From Roseateles aquatilis (GTDB taxonomy: Bacteria; Pseudomonadota; Gammaproteobacteria; Burkholderiales; Burkholderiaceae_C), in contig NZ_NIOF01000010.1 of the NCBI RefSeq assembly GCF_002205645.1, positions 62,001 through 126,000 of the forward strand: 64,000 nt of DNA, in the 5' to 3' direction. Below are positions 30,761 to 41,571 of this stretch, piece by piece (the stretch's first letter is position 1; the number at the start of each line of letters is the position of its first letter). Made by a program: the position numbers and the translations under genes. The notes under the pieces are model-generated. The model was not told the DNA's origin and did not search any database. It saw nothing but the letters and a program-made list of their open reading frames with translations.

Positions 30761-30785
30761 GTCCGGCGTCCAACGGACGCCGGAC
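30761..30785. terminator. Perfect 11-bp hairpin after the azoR-pirin pair
   Basis: Arms GTCCGGCGTCC (30761-30771) and GGACGCCGGAC (30775-30785) are perfectly complementary around a 3-base loop, beginning 17 bases after the pirin stop codon. There is no U-tract, so this is either a Rho-independent terminator of reduced strength or a processing or binding site. Confidence 0.5.
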
Positions 30786-30888
30786 CCATGGGCGCGATGG
30801 CATGCATCCCGGATCCGGGGCCGCCATCGGGCAAGGATGCGGCATGGTCCGCGGGCGAGGGCGCTGAGACAGTGGCGGGCCTGTTGCC

Positions 30889-33800
30889 ATGTCCGCCCGC
30901 GCGGCGCTCCCGCTCGTCATGTTTTCGACTTCCGCCGCGACCGCCTCTTCTTCCTCGTCCGACTGGGCCTTCTTCGATCCCCGACTCGGCTTCCTGCCCG
31001 ATCTCGCCGTCGTGGCCGCGGCGTCCTCCTCCTCGCAGGACACGCCGATGGCGGACGCCCCGCCGGATCTGTCCGCTGTTTGCGCCGAGCTGGTGCTCGT
31101 CGTCGAGGTCCTGTTCGATCGAACGGTCGCCGAACGGGTCGGGCAGCGGTTCGCGGTGCTGTCGGCTGAAGCGCTCGACCCCGATCACCCCCGGCTCAAC
31201 GAGACCTACCGGGACTACCTGCTCGGCGACGGCGCCCGGCTGCTCCAGCGGCTGGTGCGCCTGGGCGCTTGCGATCGCATCGACGTCCGGCTCAGGCGCG
31301 AGCGGATCGAGGACGTGGGCGACGCGTCGCAGCATTGCCTGACCGGCTTTTCCTTCGCCTTGCAGGATGCCGTGCAGGTGCTGGCGTGTGCCGCGGGCGG
31401 GGCTGCCGCCAGTGCCGTGGGCGCCCGCTCGGCGCTGACTCGGCAGGTGCTGGATGGATTCGTGCGACGGACGATCGGTCGCGACCCGGAGCTCTCTTCC
31501 ACGCTGGCCAGCTACGCGCCCCATTACCTGGCGGCCCTGGAGCGGCGCCTGAGATTGCCGGCCGCGTCCGACTATCCGTTCGACCAGTTCTTCGACGCCA
31601 GGTCCTTGTCGCCGGAGCTCGTGCAGGAGGCCGCCGTGCTGCTGCGCGCGCGCGTGACGCCGGTCCAGGTGGCGCTGCGCATGGCCGAGTCCGGTCTGAC
31701 GGGCCTGCGGCAGAGGCTGCGCGAGGCGGGCCTGGAGGGGATCGATCTCGGGCGGATGGAGGCGCGCCAGTGCCAGGACTTCGAGGCGGCTCGCGTGGAG
31801 CTTGAGCGGGCATTGGGGCCGGTGCGGGCGGTGAGCTTGGTGGACGAGGAAGTCGCCCCGGCCTCGGCCCCGGTGCTCGATTCGGCCTGCCGGACCGGCG
31901 TCGCGGTGGATGCCAGCCTGCTCGCCGTGGATGTCCTGTGGAATCTGGAACAGGCCGGCGTGCTGCGCGTCGAAGCGCCCCTCCGATTGATGGGCTGGCG
32001 GGGCGATGACGGTGCCCGGGTCGACCTGATGCGCCTGCGCGGCGGTCTGTGCTGGGTCCGCCGGCATGGGGACGACCGGCAGGTGTCGAGCGTCTGCATG
32101 AAGGATTTGCGGGCGATCGATCTGACGGCGGATGCCATGCGCGCTGTCAGGCTGCCCGGCGGACGGCGCGAGCGGGCTCTCACGCCCTCTCAGCGCGAAT
32201 CGGTGGCCCGGCCGGCGCTCGCCAGGGCGACCGATGCGGAGCTGGGGACGGTCGATCCGCGCTGGCTGGTGTCCGATGAACTGGCACGCGGCTGGTGGCG
32301 CCGGACGATCCCGGCGCAGCGCGACGCGTGGTGGTCGCGACATCCGCCCGTGACGCTGCCGCTCGACGCGCTCGGACCGTTGATGACCGCCGCGGACGAG
32401 GCCGGGGATTGGGAGCGGCTGCATGCGCTCGTTCCGTTCGCGCGGCCCCGGGCGCTTGCCGCCTGGCGGGCTTGCGACGGCGCCGGCGCGATGTCGCAGG
32501 CCCTGCGGACCGGCGATGTCGACCGACTCGACTGCTGGGTCACGGTGCTGCGCCGCGCCGCGCCCTGCATGACTCGGTCTCAGTGTTTCCACGATCTGGC
32601 CGGCAAGGACGCACACGGGCGTGCGGCCCTGTGCGAGGCGATGCGCCACGGCGCGCCGGTCCCGCTGCGCGCCTACCTGCGGACGGTCTTCAATCTTTGG
32701 CGCGGTGGACGCCTGGAGGCGGGTGCCCTCGAACGTTTGCTGTCCGGCCAGTTGCGGGGCGATTCGCCGACGCCGGTGGGCGAAGCCCTCGCGTCAGGTC
32801 GGCCGGACCTGCTGGAGGCCTTCCTGGACGCGCTGTGGGAGGCGCTGCGCGACGGCCCGTCCGACCGCAAGCGGCTGGGGGTCCTGCTGGGCCGGGCGAT
32901 GGGCGACGACGGCACGCTCGTTCCGGACGGCCTGACCCAGGCCATGGCGGCGAACCGCGCCGACGCGGTGGCGGTCTGGATGCGCCACCTGCTGCGCGCG
33001 ACGCGGGAGGGCGTGATCGACGGCGGGACGCTGATCGACCTGATGACGGCCGCCTGCTCGAACGGGCAGACGGCGTACACGCGGGCGATGGAAGAGGGGT
33101 CGGCGGAAGCGATCACGCATTTCCTCGACGCCTTGGTCGAGGCTCGGCGCGACCATCTCATCGGCCAGCATCTGGTGATCGACGCGCTGCTCGGGGAGGA
33201 CGACAGCCCGCATCCGCCCAGTCTCGCCGCGGGCCGTGGACATTCGCGCTGCCTAGCGCTGCACCTGGCCGCCGAGACCCTGCTGCTGCCCGCCCGCGCG
33301 TTGAACGAGTACACGGACCTGTGCCTGCGGTGGACGCGACGCGGCGCGCACACCGCCATCGACGCCGCCATGGAGTCGGGTTGCGCCGAATCGGTGCGCC
33401 TGTTGATGAACGCGGCGCTGGAGTCCCGGGTGTTCCTCTCGCGCGACTTGTTGGCCCGAACCTATGTCGGACGACCGGGGCAGCGGCCCGTGCTGCTCGC
33501 CGCGATGGATCTCGGGCGCGGCGAGGCGGTCTCCGCCTGGCTGGAAGGCGTGGCCGCCGCGGCGGCGGCGAAGCAGCTGAGGCGCTCCGAGCTGCGCCAT
33601 CTGCTGCGCGCCGAGTTCACGGGTTGGGAAACGGCGTTGCACAGGGCGACGCACGCAATGCCGGCCGAGATGATCTCGCGTCTGGCGGACGGCATCGTCG
33701 ACATGGCCCGGGCGACGGGACTGCGGTCCCGCGATCTGGTGTCGCTGCTGGGTTATCGGCGTCACGGACGGGTCGTCTCGCCGCTCGCCGTCGCGCTGAA

Positions 33801-34185
33801 CGGCCATCGTTGCATTGCGATGCGCATGCTCGCGGCCACCATCCTGCGGGCCCGAGCCGAAGGTCTGTTGAACCGCGACCATGTGGAACATCTGCTGTCG
33901 ATGCGCATCGGGTCCGGGCATGTCGGGCTGTCGGCTCATCGGCCCGCCCAGTCGGCGGAAAGCGAGCTGGGCGTCGCCGAGTACGCCGGGATCGTGGTCA
34001 AGGCGACGCAGGCCGGCGCCATCACCGCGGCGAAGGGCCGGGTCTGGCTGTATGGACAAGCCTCGGAGGGCGGACGCGAGCGCTGGATCGCGGATGTGCT
34101 GGATCGGGTGGTGCGCGCGGCCGAGTCGCGGGGTCAGATCAAGCCCATCGACGCAAACACGCTGCTCGGACGCTCCTCGCGATGA
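30889..34185 (+). CDS. Large ankyrin-like helical repeat protein of unknown function
   Basis: The 1098-residue protein is not assigned to a family. Residues 1-55 are Ser/Ala/Thr-rich and polar. Residues about 60-330 are helical, and about 340-430 form a distinct domain with Trp, Arg and Asp patches (LRLMGWRGDDGARVDL). From 534 to 1010 there are about ten repeats of 43-52 residues. Each opens with an ankyrin-like pair of helices (for example HTAIDAAMESGCAESVRLLMN and TPVGEALASGRPDLLEAFLD) and then carries an extra helix ending in a Leu-Leu pair. There is no signal peptide or membrane segment. The start is uncertain, as no clear ribosome binding site precedes 30889 and ATGs at 30919 and 31048 are alternatives. 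A role in protein-protein interaction, possibly as a secreted effector, is inference. Confidence 0.72.
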   Translation: MSARAALPLVMFSTSAATASSSSSDWAFFDPRLGFLPDLAVVAAASSSSQDTPMADAPPDLSAVCAELVLVVEVLFDRTVAERVGQRFAVLSAEALDPDHPRLNETYRDYLLGDGARLLQRLVRLGACDRIDVRLRRERIEDVGDASQHCLTGFSFALQDAVQVLACAAGGAAASAVGARSALTRQVLDGFVRRTIGRDPELSSTLASYAPHYLAALERRLRLPAASDYPFDQFFDARSLSPELVQEAAVLLRARVTPVQVALRMAESGLTGLRQRLREAGLEGIDLGRMEARQCQDFEAARVELERALGPVRAVSLVDEEVAPASAPVLDSACRTGVAVDASLLAVDVLWNLEQAGVLRVEAPLRLMGWRGDDGARVDLMRLRGGLCWVRRHGDDRQVSSVCMKDLRAIDLTADAMRAVRLPGGRRERALTPSQRESVARPALARATDAELGTVDPRWLVSDELARGWWRRTIPAQRDAWWSRHPPVTLPLDALGPLMTAADEAGDWERLHALVPFARPRALAAWRACDGAGAMSQALRTGDVDRLDCWVTVLRRAAPCMTRSQCFHDLAGKDAHGRAALCEAMRHGAPVPLRAYLRTVFNLWRGGRLEAGALERLLSGQLRGDSPTPVGEALASGRPDLLEAFLDALWEALRDGPSDRKRLGVLLGRAMGDDGTLVPDGLTQAMAANRADAVAVWMRHLLRATREGVIDGGTLIDLMTAACSNGQTAYTRAMEEGSAEAITHFLDALVEARRDHLIGQHLVIDALLGEDDSPHPPSLAAGRGHSRCLALHLAAETLLLPARALNEYTDLCLRWTRRGAHTAIDAAMESGCAESVRLLMNAALESRVFLSRDLLARTYVGRPGQRPVLLAAMDLGRGEAVSAWLEGVAAAAAAKQLRRSELRHLLRAEFTGWETALHRATHAMPAEMISRLADGIVDMARATGLRSRDLVSLLGYRRHGRVVSPLAVALNGHRCIAMRMLAATILRARAEGLLNRDHVEHLLSMRIGSGHVGLSAHRPAQSAESELGVAEYAGIVVKATQAGAITAAKGRVWLYGQASEGGRERWIADVLDRVVRAAESRGQIKPIDANTLLGRSSR

Positions 34186-34261
34186 GCGGCTTGTCGCGAT
34201 CCAGCGCCGACGGGCCTCGGGGCTCCACCGCTCGCGCCCGCCGCGGCGCTGGCCGCGACGC

Positions 34262-35212
34262 TCACCGCGGCGACTTGAGCGGCGGGACCACCGGCGCCTT
34301 CAGGCGAGGACCGTCGAAGCCGTGCACCTCGCCGAAGCGGCCGCCGTCCTCGCGACCGTTCCACTCCTCGGCGTAGACGTTCATCTCCTCGCGCGAGCGG
34401 CCGACGAAGTTCCACCACAGCAGCACGCTTTCGCCGAAGGGCGGCCCGCCCAGCAGCAGGGCGCGGCTGCGGCCGCCCCCGGACAGCAGCCGCAGCGACT
34501 GCGCGCCGGGCGCGATGTAGAGCAGCTCGCCCGGGCGGCTCTCGCCGGTGGGCTCGCCGTCCAGCGTCACCGACAGACCGCCTTCGAGCACCATCAGGCC
34601 GTACTCGTGGTCGGGATGCAGCGGCAGCGTCGCCTCCGCGGCCCGCGTCGCGCTCAGGTCCATGCCGAGCAGCGGCGTGTGGCTGGGCACGGGCGAGCGA
34701 TGGCCGGCGAACTCGCCCACCAGCAACATGGTGTCGAAGCCGCCATTGAGGAAGGCGGGCAGATCGGGGAAGTGCTCGAACGCCGGCTCGCGATGCCGCA
34801 CCGCGTCCGGCAGCGCGATCCAGAGCTGCGCCAGCTGCAGGCGGTCGGACTGGGATTCCTCGGTGTGGCTGATGCCGCGCCCCGCGGTCATGAGGTTCAC
34901 CTGACCGGGGCGCAGCATCTGCTCCGAGCCCAGGCTGTCGCGGTGCAGGACCTCGCCCTCGATCATCCAGCTGAAGGTCTGCAGGCCGGTGTGCGGATGC
35001 GGACCGACGCGCATCGCCGTCGCGGGCGTCAGGTCGGCCGGGCCGGCATGGTCGAGGAAGCACCACGCGCCGATCATGCGGCGCCTGGACGTCGGCAGCG
35101 CGCGGCGGATGCCCAGGCCGCCGACATCGCCCTGGTGCGCGCTCAGGCGCTCCCAGCGGGCGGGTTGGGGATCGGGGTGGGGCGTCGGGGAGGAATCGGG
35201 CGGGACGCTCAT
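34262..35212 (-). CDS. Pirin family protein (second copy), in the copper operon
   Basis: The 316-residue bicupin protein has pirin metal ligands H72, H74, H116 and E118 (GPHPHTGLQT and GISHTEES). The N-terminal 20 residues are Pro-rich. Its start overlaps the cueR stop by four bases (ATGA), so it is translationally coupled to the copper regulator and belongs to the copA-cueR unit. Why a pirin is made with copper export is not known; protection or sensing of oxidative damage is a possible reason. It is clearly diverged from the first pirin rather than a recent duplicate. Confidence 0.9.
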   Translation of the reverse strand: MSVPPDSSPTPHPDPQPARWERLSAHQGDVGGLGIRRALPTSRRRMIGAWCFLDHAGPADLTPATAMRVGPHPHTGLQTFSWMIEGEVLHRDSLGSEQMLRPGQVNLMTAGRGISHTEESQSDRLQLAQLWIALPDAVRHREPAFEHFPDLPAFLNGGFDTMLLVGEFAGHRSPVPSHTPLLGMDLSATRAAEATLPLHPDHEYGLMVLEGGLSVTLDGEPTGESRPGELLYIAPGAQSLRLLSGGGRSRALLLGGPPFGESVLLWWNFVGRSREEMNVYAEEWNGREDGGRFGEVHGFDGPRLKAPVVPPLKSPR

Positions 35213-35684
35213 GGCGCGGCTCCTTGTGCGAGGTCATCGAGGATAGGGCAGTCGGGCCGCTCGTCGCCATGGCAGCAGTGCGCCAGCTCGGCCAGCGCGC
35301 GGCGCATCGCCTGCATCTCGGCCATGCGGCGGTCGAGGTCGGCGATGTGGGTCTCGGCGATGCGCTTGACCTGGCCGCTGGCGCGGCGGCGGTTCTGCCA
35401 GAGCTTGAGCAGCTCGGCGATCTCCGCCATCGAGAAGCCGAGGTCCCGCGCGCGCCGGATGAATCGCAGCGTGTGGACCTCCTTCTCGCCGTAGAGCCGG
35501 TAGCCGGACTCGGTGCGCGCCACCGGCGGCAGCAGGCCCAGCGACTCGTAGTGGCGCAGCATCTTCGGCGACACGCCGGAGCGCTCGGCGGCCTGGCCGA
35601 TGGTCAGCGGCGCGGCGGCCTGGACGGGCCTGGCGGCCGAGGCGGCGGAAGACCTCGCGGAAGACGTAGTGGAAGAGGCGGCGG

Positions 35685-35688
<4 letters not shown>
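35209..35688 (-). CDS. cueR: Copper-responsive MerR-family regulator CueR
   Basis: The 159-residue activator has a MerR winged helix (about 27-95, [21 protein letters not shown]) and a dimerisation helix. The Cu(I)-binding loop has C139 and C147 exactly eight residues apart (CHGDERPDC), as in CueR. The N-terminal 26 residues are a Ser/Ala-rich extension not seen in the short CueR proteins. It lies between copA and the second pirin with 4-base overlaps on both sides. It probably activates the copA and copper-chaperone promoters, where matching operators are present. Confidence 0.92.
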
Positions 35689-37931
<2,243 letters not shown>

Positions 37932-37943
37932 GGCGGAAGTCTC

Positions 37944-37968
37944 AAGCTTGCCATGATGGGAAGGTCAA
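37944..37968 (-). promoter_or_regulatory. CueR-type operator and promoter of copA
   Basis: On the minus strand TTGACC (37968-37963) serves as -35. It is followed by CTTCCC-N5-GGCAAG (37963-37947), a near-perfect dyad. A -10 would fall about 19 bases downstream, the long spacing typical of MerR-family promoters, though GAGACT there is a poor -10. The half-sites match those at 38181-38197. Confidence 0.75.
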
Positions 37969-38175
37969 GGCCATGACCCTGACGAGAGAATTGAGAGCCA
38001 CGACCCGACGCGACGGCCCGACGCGAAGACCGGGTGTATCGGTCGGAGGGGCCCGGGGAGCCGATTCAGCGGGCGCACGAGGATTGCCGGCCCCCGGGCT
38101 CTTCCGACACGCTCGGTCGGTCCACGGGCTTCTTGGACCTGCGCGGTCGGTCCCTGCCCGAGTCGCTGTCGACAC

Positions 38176-38206
38176 TTGACCTTGCCACGATGGCAAGCTT
38201 TAACCT
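38176..38206 (+). promoter_or_regulatory. CueR-type operator and promoter of the copper chaperone gene
   Basis: TTGACC (-35, 38176-38181) overlaps the perfect dyad CTTGCC-N5-GGCAAG (38181-38197). TAACCT (38201-38206) follows as a candidate -10 with a 19-base spacer. The shared half-sites with the divergent copA promoter indicate regulation by the same CueR. Confidence 0.78.
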
Positions 38207-38239
38207 GCGAGCCATCTCATCAACCGTATGGAGAACCCC

Positions 38240-38431
38240 ATGCATGAATTCACCCTGCCCGACATGACCTGCGGCCACTGCCGCGCCGCCGTGACCGAGG
38301 CGGTCCATGAGCTGGACTCGCAGGCCGAGGTGGTGGTCGACCTGCCCCAGAAGACCGTGCGCATCGACAGCGACCTGCCGCGGGCGCGGCTGGCCGGCGC
38401 GTTGGCCGAGGCGGGCTACCCGCCCGCCTGA
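38240..38431 (+). CDS. copZ: Heavy-metal-associated domain copper chaperone
   Basis: The 63-residue protein is a single HMA domain with MTCGHC (C11 and C14), the Cu(I)-binding loop of CopZ-like chaperones. It carries copper in the cytoplasm, probably to the CopA ATPase encoded divergently. The start at 38240 is preferred because GGAG lies seven bases before it; an in-frame ATG at 38228 would add four residues. Its promoter carries the same CueR-type dyad as copA. It ends one base before the convergent end of the molybdenum hydroxylase gene. Confidence 0.9.
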   Translation: MHEFTLPDMTCGHCRAAVTEAVHELDSQAEVVVDLPQKTVRIDSDLPRARLAGALAEAGYPPA

Positions 38432-40591
38432 TCAGGTCTTCTTCAGCGCCGCGGTATCGAACGGCAATTGCCGCAGGCGCTGGCCGGTCGCCGCGAAGAT
38501 CGCGTTGGCCACCGCCGGCGCGATCGGCGGCGTGCCGGGCTCGCCGATGCCGCCGGGCGCCTCGGCGCTCTGCACGATGTGGACGTCGACCTTGGGCATC
38601 TCGTTCATGCGCAGGACCGGGTAGTCGTGGAAGTTGCTCTGCTCCACGCGCCCGTCCTTGAACGTGATGCGGCCGTACAGGGCGGCGGACAGGCCGTAGA
38701 CGACGGCGCCCTCGATCTGGCGCGCGATGGTCTGCGGATTCACCGTCTGGCCGCAGTCCACCGCCGCCGTCACGCGGTGCACGCGGATCGCGCCGGTCTT
38801 GTCCACCGAGACCTCCGCCACCTCGGCCACGAAGGTGCCGAAGCTCTCCGCCACCGCGATGCCGCGGAATCGACCCTTGGGCGCCGGGCGGCGCCAGCCG
38901 GCCTTCTCCGCCGCCAGCGCCAGCACGCCGCGGGCGCGCGGCTGGTTCTCCAGCAGCGCCAGCCGGTAGGCCAGCGGGTCGGCCTTGGCGGCGTGGGCCA
39001 GCTCGTCGATGAAGCTCTCGATGAAGAACGCATTCTGCGAATGCCCCACCGAGCGCCAGAACCACACCTGCGGTCCCGGCTCCGCGCGGCCGTAGGCGAT
39101 GCGCTGGTGCGGGATGCCGTAGGGGTGGTCCGCCAGGCCCTCGACGGCCATCGCATCGACGCCGTTGTCCGGGATCTTCATGAAGCCCGAGGCCGCCATG
39201 ATCGACGGGCTGGCGATGTCGGCGCGCAGCATCAGCGGCCGGCCGCGGTCGTCCAGGCCGGCCTCGAAGCGCACGCGCGAGGTCGGGCGGTAGTAACCGG
39301 CGGCCATGTCGTCCTCACGGGCGTAGATCAGCTTGACCGGACTGCCGCTGAGCTTGGACAGCAGCGTCGCGTCGATGGTGAAGTCCGGCGCGAAGCGGCG
39401 TCCGAAGCCGCCGCCCAGCAGCAGCGTGTTGACCTTGACCTTGGCCGGCGTGACCTGCGCCACCTGCGACAGGATGCCCTGCGCGGGCCCCTGGCTCTGC
39501 GTGCCGGCCCAGATCGTGACCTCGTCGCCGCGGACCCAGGCCAGGCAGTTCAGCGGCTCCATGCAGGCATGGGCCAGGTACGGCACCTCGTACTGCGCCG
39601 ACACGCTGCGCGCGGATTGGGCGCTGCCGTCCTTGACGTTGCCGGCCTCGTGCGCGATCGCCGTGGCGCTGCGCAGGCCGTCGTCCAGCGCCGTGGAGAC
39701 CTTCTCCGACGACAGGTCCGCGTGCGCGCCCAGGTCCCACTCGACGGCCAGCGCGTCGCGGCCCTGCCTGGCGGCCCAGTAGCCGTCGGCCAGCACCGCC
39801 ACGCCGGACGGGATGGCGATGACCTTGCGCACGCCCGGGACAGCCTTCGCCTTGGCCTCGTCGAAGGCCTTGGGTTTCACCCCGGCCAGCGGCGCCCGCG
39901 CCATCACTGCGATCAGCATGCCGTCGACCTGCGCGTCGATGCCGAACCTGGCGCTGCCGTTGATCTTGGCGGCGCTGTCCAGTCGGCGCGTCGGCTTGCC
40001 CATGATGCGGAAGTCCTTGCGGTCCTTCAGCGCCGGCTTGTCCGGGACCGGCTGGGCGGCCGCGGCGGCGACCAGCGAGCCGTAGCTGGCCTTGCGGCCG
40101 TCGGCGGCGATCACCTGGCCGCGCTCGGTGCGCAGCGCCGCCGGGTCGACGTTCCATTGCTGCGCGGCCGCGGCCACCAGCATCTGGCGCGCGGCCGCGC
40201 CGGCCTGCCGGACCGGCGTCCAGTGCGCGCGCACCGTCGTGCTGCCGCCGGTGGCCTGCATGCCGAACATGGGGTTGTTGTAGGCCTGGTGCGCCGGTGC
40301 CTGTTCGACGGAGACCAGCGCCCAGTCGGCGTCCAGCTCCTCGGCCAGCATCATCGGGATCGCGGTCAGCACGCCCTGGCCCATCTCGGCCGAGCCGCAG
40401 ACGACGGTCACTCGGTTGTCCGGCGTGATGCGCAGCCAAGCGTTGGGCGCGAAGGTGTTGCTGGGCGCGTCGGGCCCGGCCTGGGCGAGCGCGGCGCGCG
40501 ACGCTGTCAGCGGCAGCGCGAAGGACAGGGTCAACGCTGCGCCGCCCTTGAGCAGCGAGCGGCGGGACGGGGAGTCGATGGCGTGGCTCAT
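38432..40591 (-). CDS. iorB: Molybdopterin-binding subunit of an IorB-type aldehyde/heterocycle dehydrogenase
   Basis: The 719-residue large subunit of the xanthine dehydrogenase family resembles isoquinoline 1-oxidoreductase beta. It hydroxylates an aldehyde or N-heterocycle at a molybdopterin cofactor. A twin-arginine-type signal ([11 protein letters not shown], about 9-19) is followed by a hydrophobic stretch ending LAQAG, so export by Tat to the periplasm is expected. Molybdenum-binding blocks include [24 protein letters not shown] and the C-terminal [18 protein letters not shown]. It follows the 2Fe-2S subunit gene by two bases. No cytochrome subunit gene is adjacent, and the substrate is unknown. 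Confidence 0.9.
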   Translation of the reverse strand: MSHAIDSPSRRSLLKGGAALTLSFALPLTASRAALAQAGPDAPSNTFAPNAWLRITPDNRVTVVCGSAEMGQGVLTAIPMMLAEELDADWALVSVEQAPAHQAYNNPMFGMQATGGSTTVRAHWTPVRQAGAAARQMLVAAAAQQWNVDPAALRTERGQVIAADGRKASYGSLVAAAAAQPVPDKPALKDRKDFRIMGKPTRRLDSAAKINGSARFGIDAQVDGMLIAVMARAPLAGVKPKAFDEAKAKAVPGVRKVIAIPSGVAVLADGYWAARQGRDALAVEWDLGAHADLSSEKVSTALDDGLRSATAIAHEAGNVKDGSAQSARSVSAQYEVPYLAHACMEPLNCLAWVRGDEVTIWAGTQSQGPAQGILSQVAQVTPAKVKVNTLLLGGGFGRRFAPDFTIDATLLSKLSGSPVKLIYAREDDMAAGYYRPTSRVRFEAGLDDRGRPLMLRADIASPSIMAASGFMKIPDNGVDAMAVEGLADHPYGIPHQRIAYGRAEPGPQVWFWRSVGHSQNAFFIESFIDELAHAAKADPLAYRLALLENQPRARGVLALAAEKAGWRRPAPKGRFRGIAVAESFGTFVAEVAEVSVDKTGAIRVHRVTAAVDCGQTVNPQTIARQIEGAVVYGLSAALYGRITFKDGRVEQSNFHDYPVLRMNEMPKVDVHIVQSAEAPGGIGEPGTPPIAPAVANAIFAATGQRLRQLPFDTAALKKT

Positions 40592-40593
40592 GG

Positions 40594-41064
40594 TCAGCCT
40601 CCCTTGGCCAGCGTGGCAGAGGCGTCGTGGATCGCCGCCCGGATCTGGTTGTAGGTGCCGCAGCGGCAGATGTTGCCGCTCATGGCGTTGTCGATGTCGC
40701 CGTCGCTGGGTTTCTTCTTGCCGGCCAGCAGCGCGCATGCGCTCATGATCTGGCCGCTCTGACAGTAGCCGCATTGCGGCACGTCGATCTTCAGCCACGC
40801 CGCCTGCACCGCGCGGCCCGCCGGGGTGGCGCCGACGCCTTCGATCGTGGTGATCTTCTTGCCGGCCGCCGCCGCCAGCGGCGTCTGACACGAGCGCACC
40901 GGCTGGCCGTCCAGATGGACGGTGCAGGCGCCGCACAGCGCCATGCCGCAGCCGAACTTGGTGCCGGTCAATTGCAGTTGCTCCCGCAGCGCCCACAGCA
41001 GGGGCATCTGGGGATCGGCGGCCAGCGTTACCGCCTTGCCGTTCACGGTCAACGAAATGGACAT
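40594..41064 (-). CDS. iorA: (2Fe-2S)-binding subunit of the IorAB-type oxidoreductase
   Basis: The 156-residue small subunit carries two 2Fe-2S clusters that pass electrons from the molybdenum centre. The plant-ferredoxin cluster is [12 protein letters not shown] with a further Cys in RSCQTP. The second cluster is CGYCQSG with CRCG. The N-terminus has no signal peptide, so it is presumably exported bound to the Tat-targeted large subunit. GGAGGAG lies just upstream of the start codon. The gene is first in a two-gene operon. Confidence 0.92.
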   Translation of the reverse strand: MSISLTVNGKAVTLAADPQMPLLWALREQLQLTGTKFGCGMALCGACTVHLDGQPVRSCQTPLAAAAGKKITTIEGVGATPAGRAVQAAWLKIDVPQCGYCQSGQIMSACALLAGKKKPSDGDIDNAMSGNICRCGTYNQIRAAIHDASATLAKGG

Positions 41065-41571
41065 GAGGGCTCTCCTCCAGAGGGGTGCGCAAGCGTAGCG
41101 CTTTCGCGATACGAACGTCAGACCGACTTGTTTCGATGGCCTTTCCCGCTCCCGCGGCGCGCCCGGGCGTCGCTCGCTTGGCGGCAGTCCCCCTCCTCAG
41201 GGGTAACCCGTGCGATCTACGGGTTTTCATGCATAAGAGTGCGATGGACGCACCCTGATGGTGCCGGTTTGTGTCTGGAGGGTTTTCCCTTGGTTTCAGT
41301 GATGTGACAGCCCACGGGACGGCCCGAAAGGGCTTGTTTTGGAGCGTTTGGGCGTCCATCGCCCCTGCCTCCCGAAATGTGTCGAAGACCTGGCAAAGCT
41401 TTGTTGCTGATCTGCAATAGGTGACGACGAGAGGTGGGGCGATGCATCCCCAGAATCCGCCCCCTTGCCAGCTCATTCGGGTGATCCCCAGGGTTGGCGG
41501 TCAGCCCGTCGCCGGATCCGGTCGCGGTTTCCTCGGCCCACCAGGCCCTTCATCAATTCGCAAGTGGAAGT
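41065..41571. other. Intergenic region between iorA and the first TonB-dependent receptor
   Basis: These 507 bases separate divergent genes and presumably hold both promoters. No protein-coding frame is convincing. I see only small hairpins (for example GCCC-GAAA-GGGC at 41322-41333 followed by TTGTTTT, and GGGCG-N5-CGCCC at 41350-41364). Base composition is clearly less GC-rich between about 41210 and 41420. No operator or small RNA could be assigned. Confidence 0.5.

Noticed and set aside
30745-30888. Type III secretion promoter boxes (PIP or hrp box) before the repeat protein, and likewise before 26807
   Set aside because: No TTCGC-N15-TTCGC or GGAACC-N16-CCAC pattern was found upstream of either gene, so an effector role remains inference.
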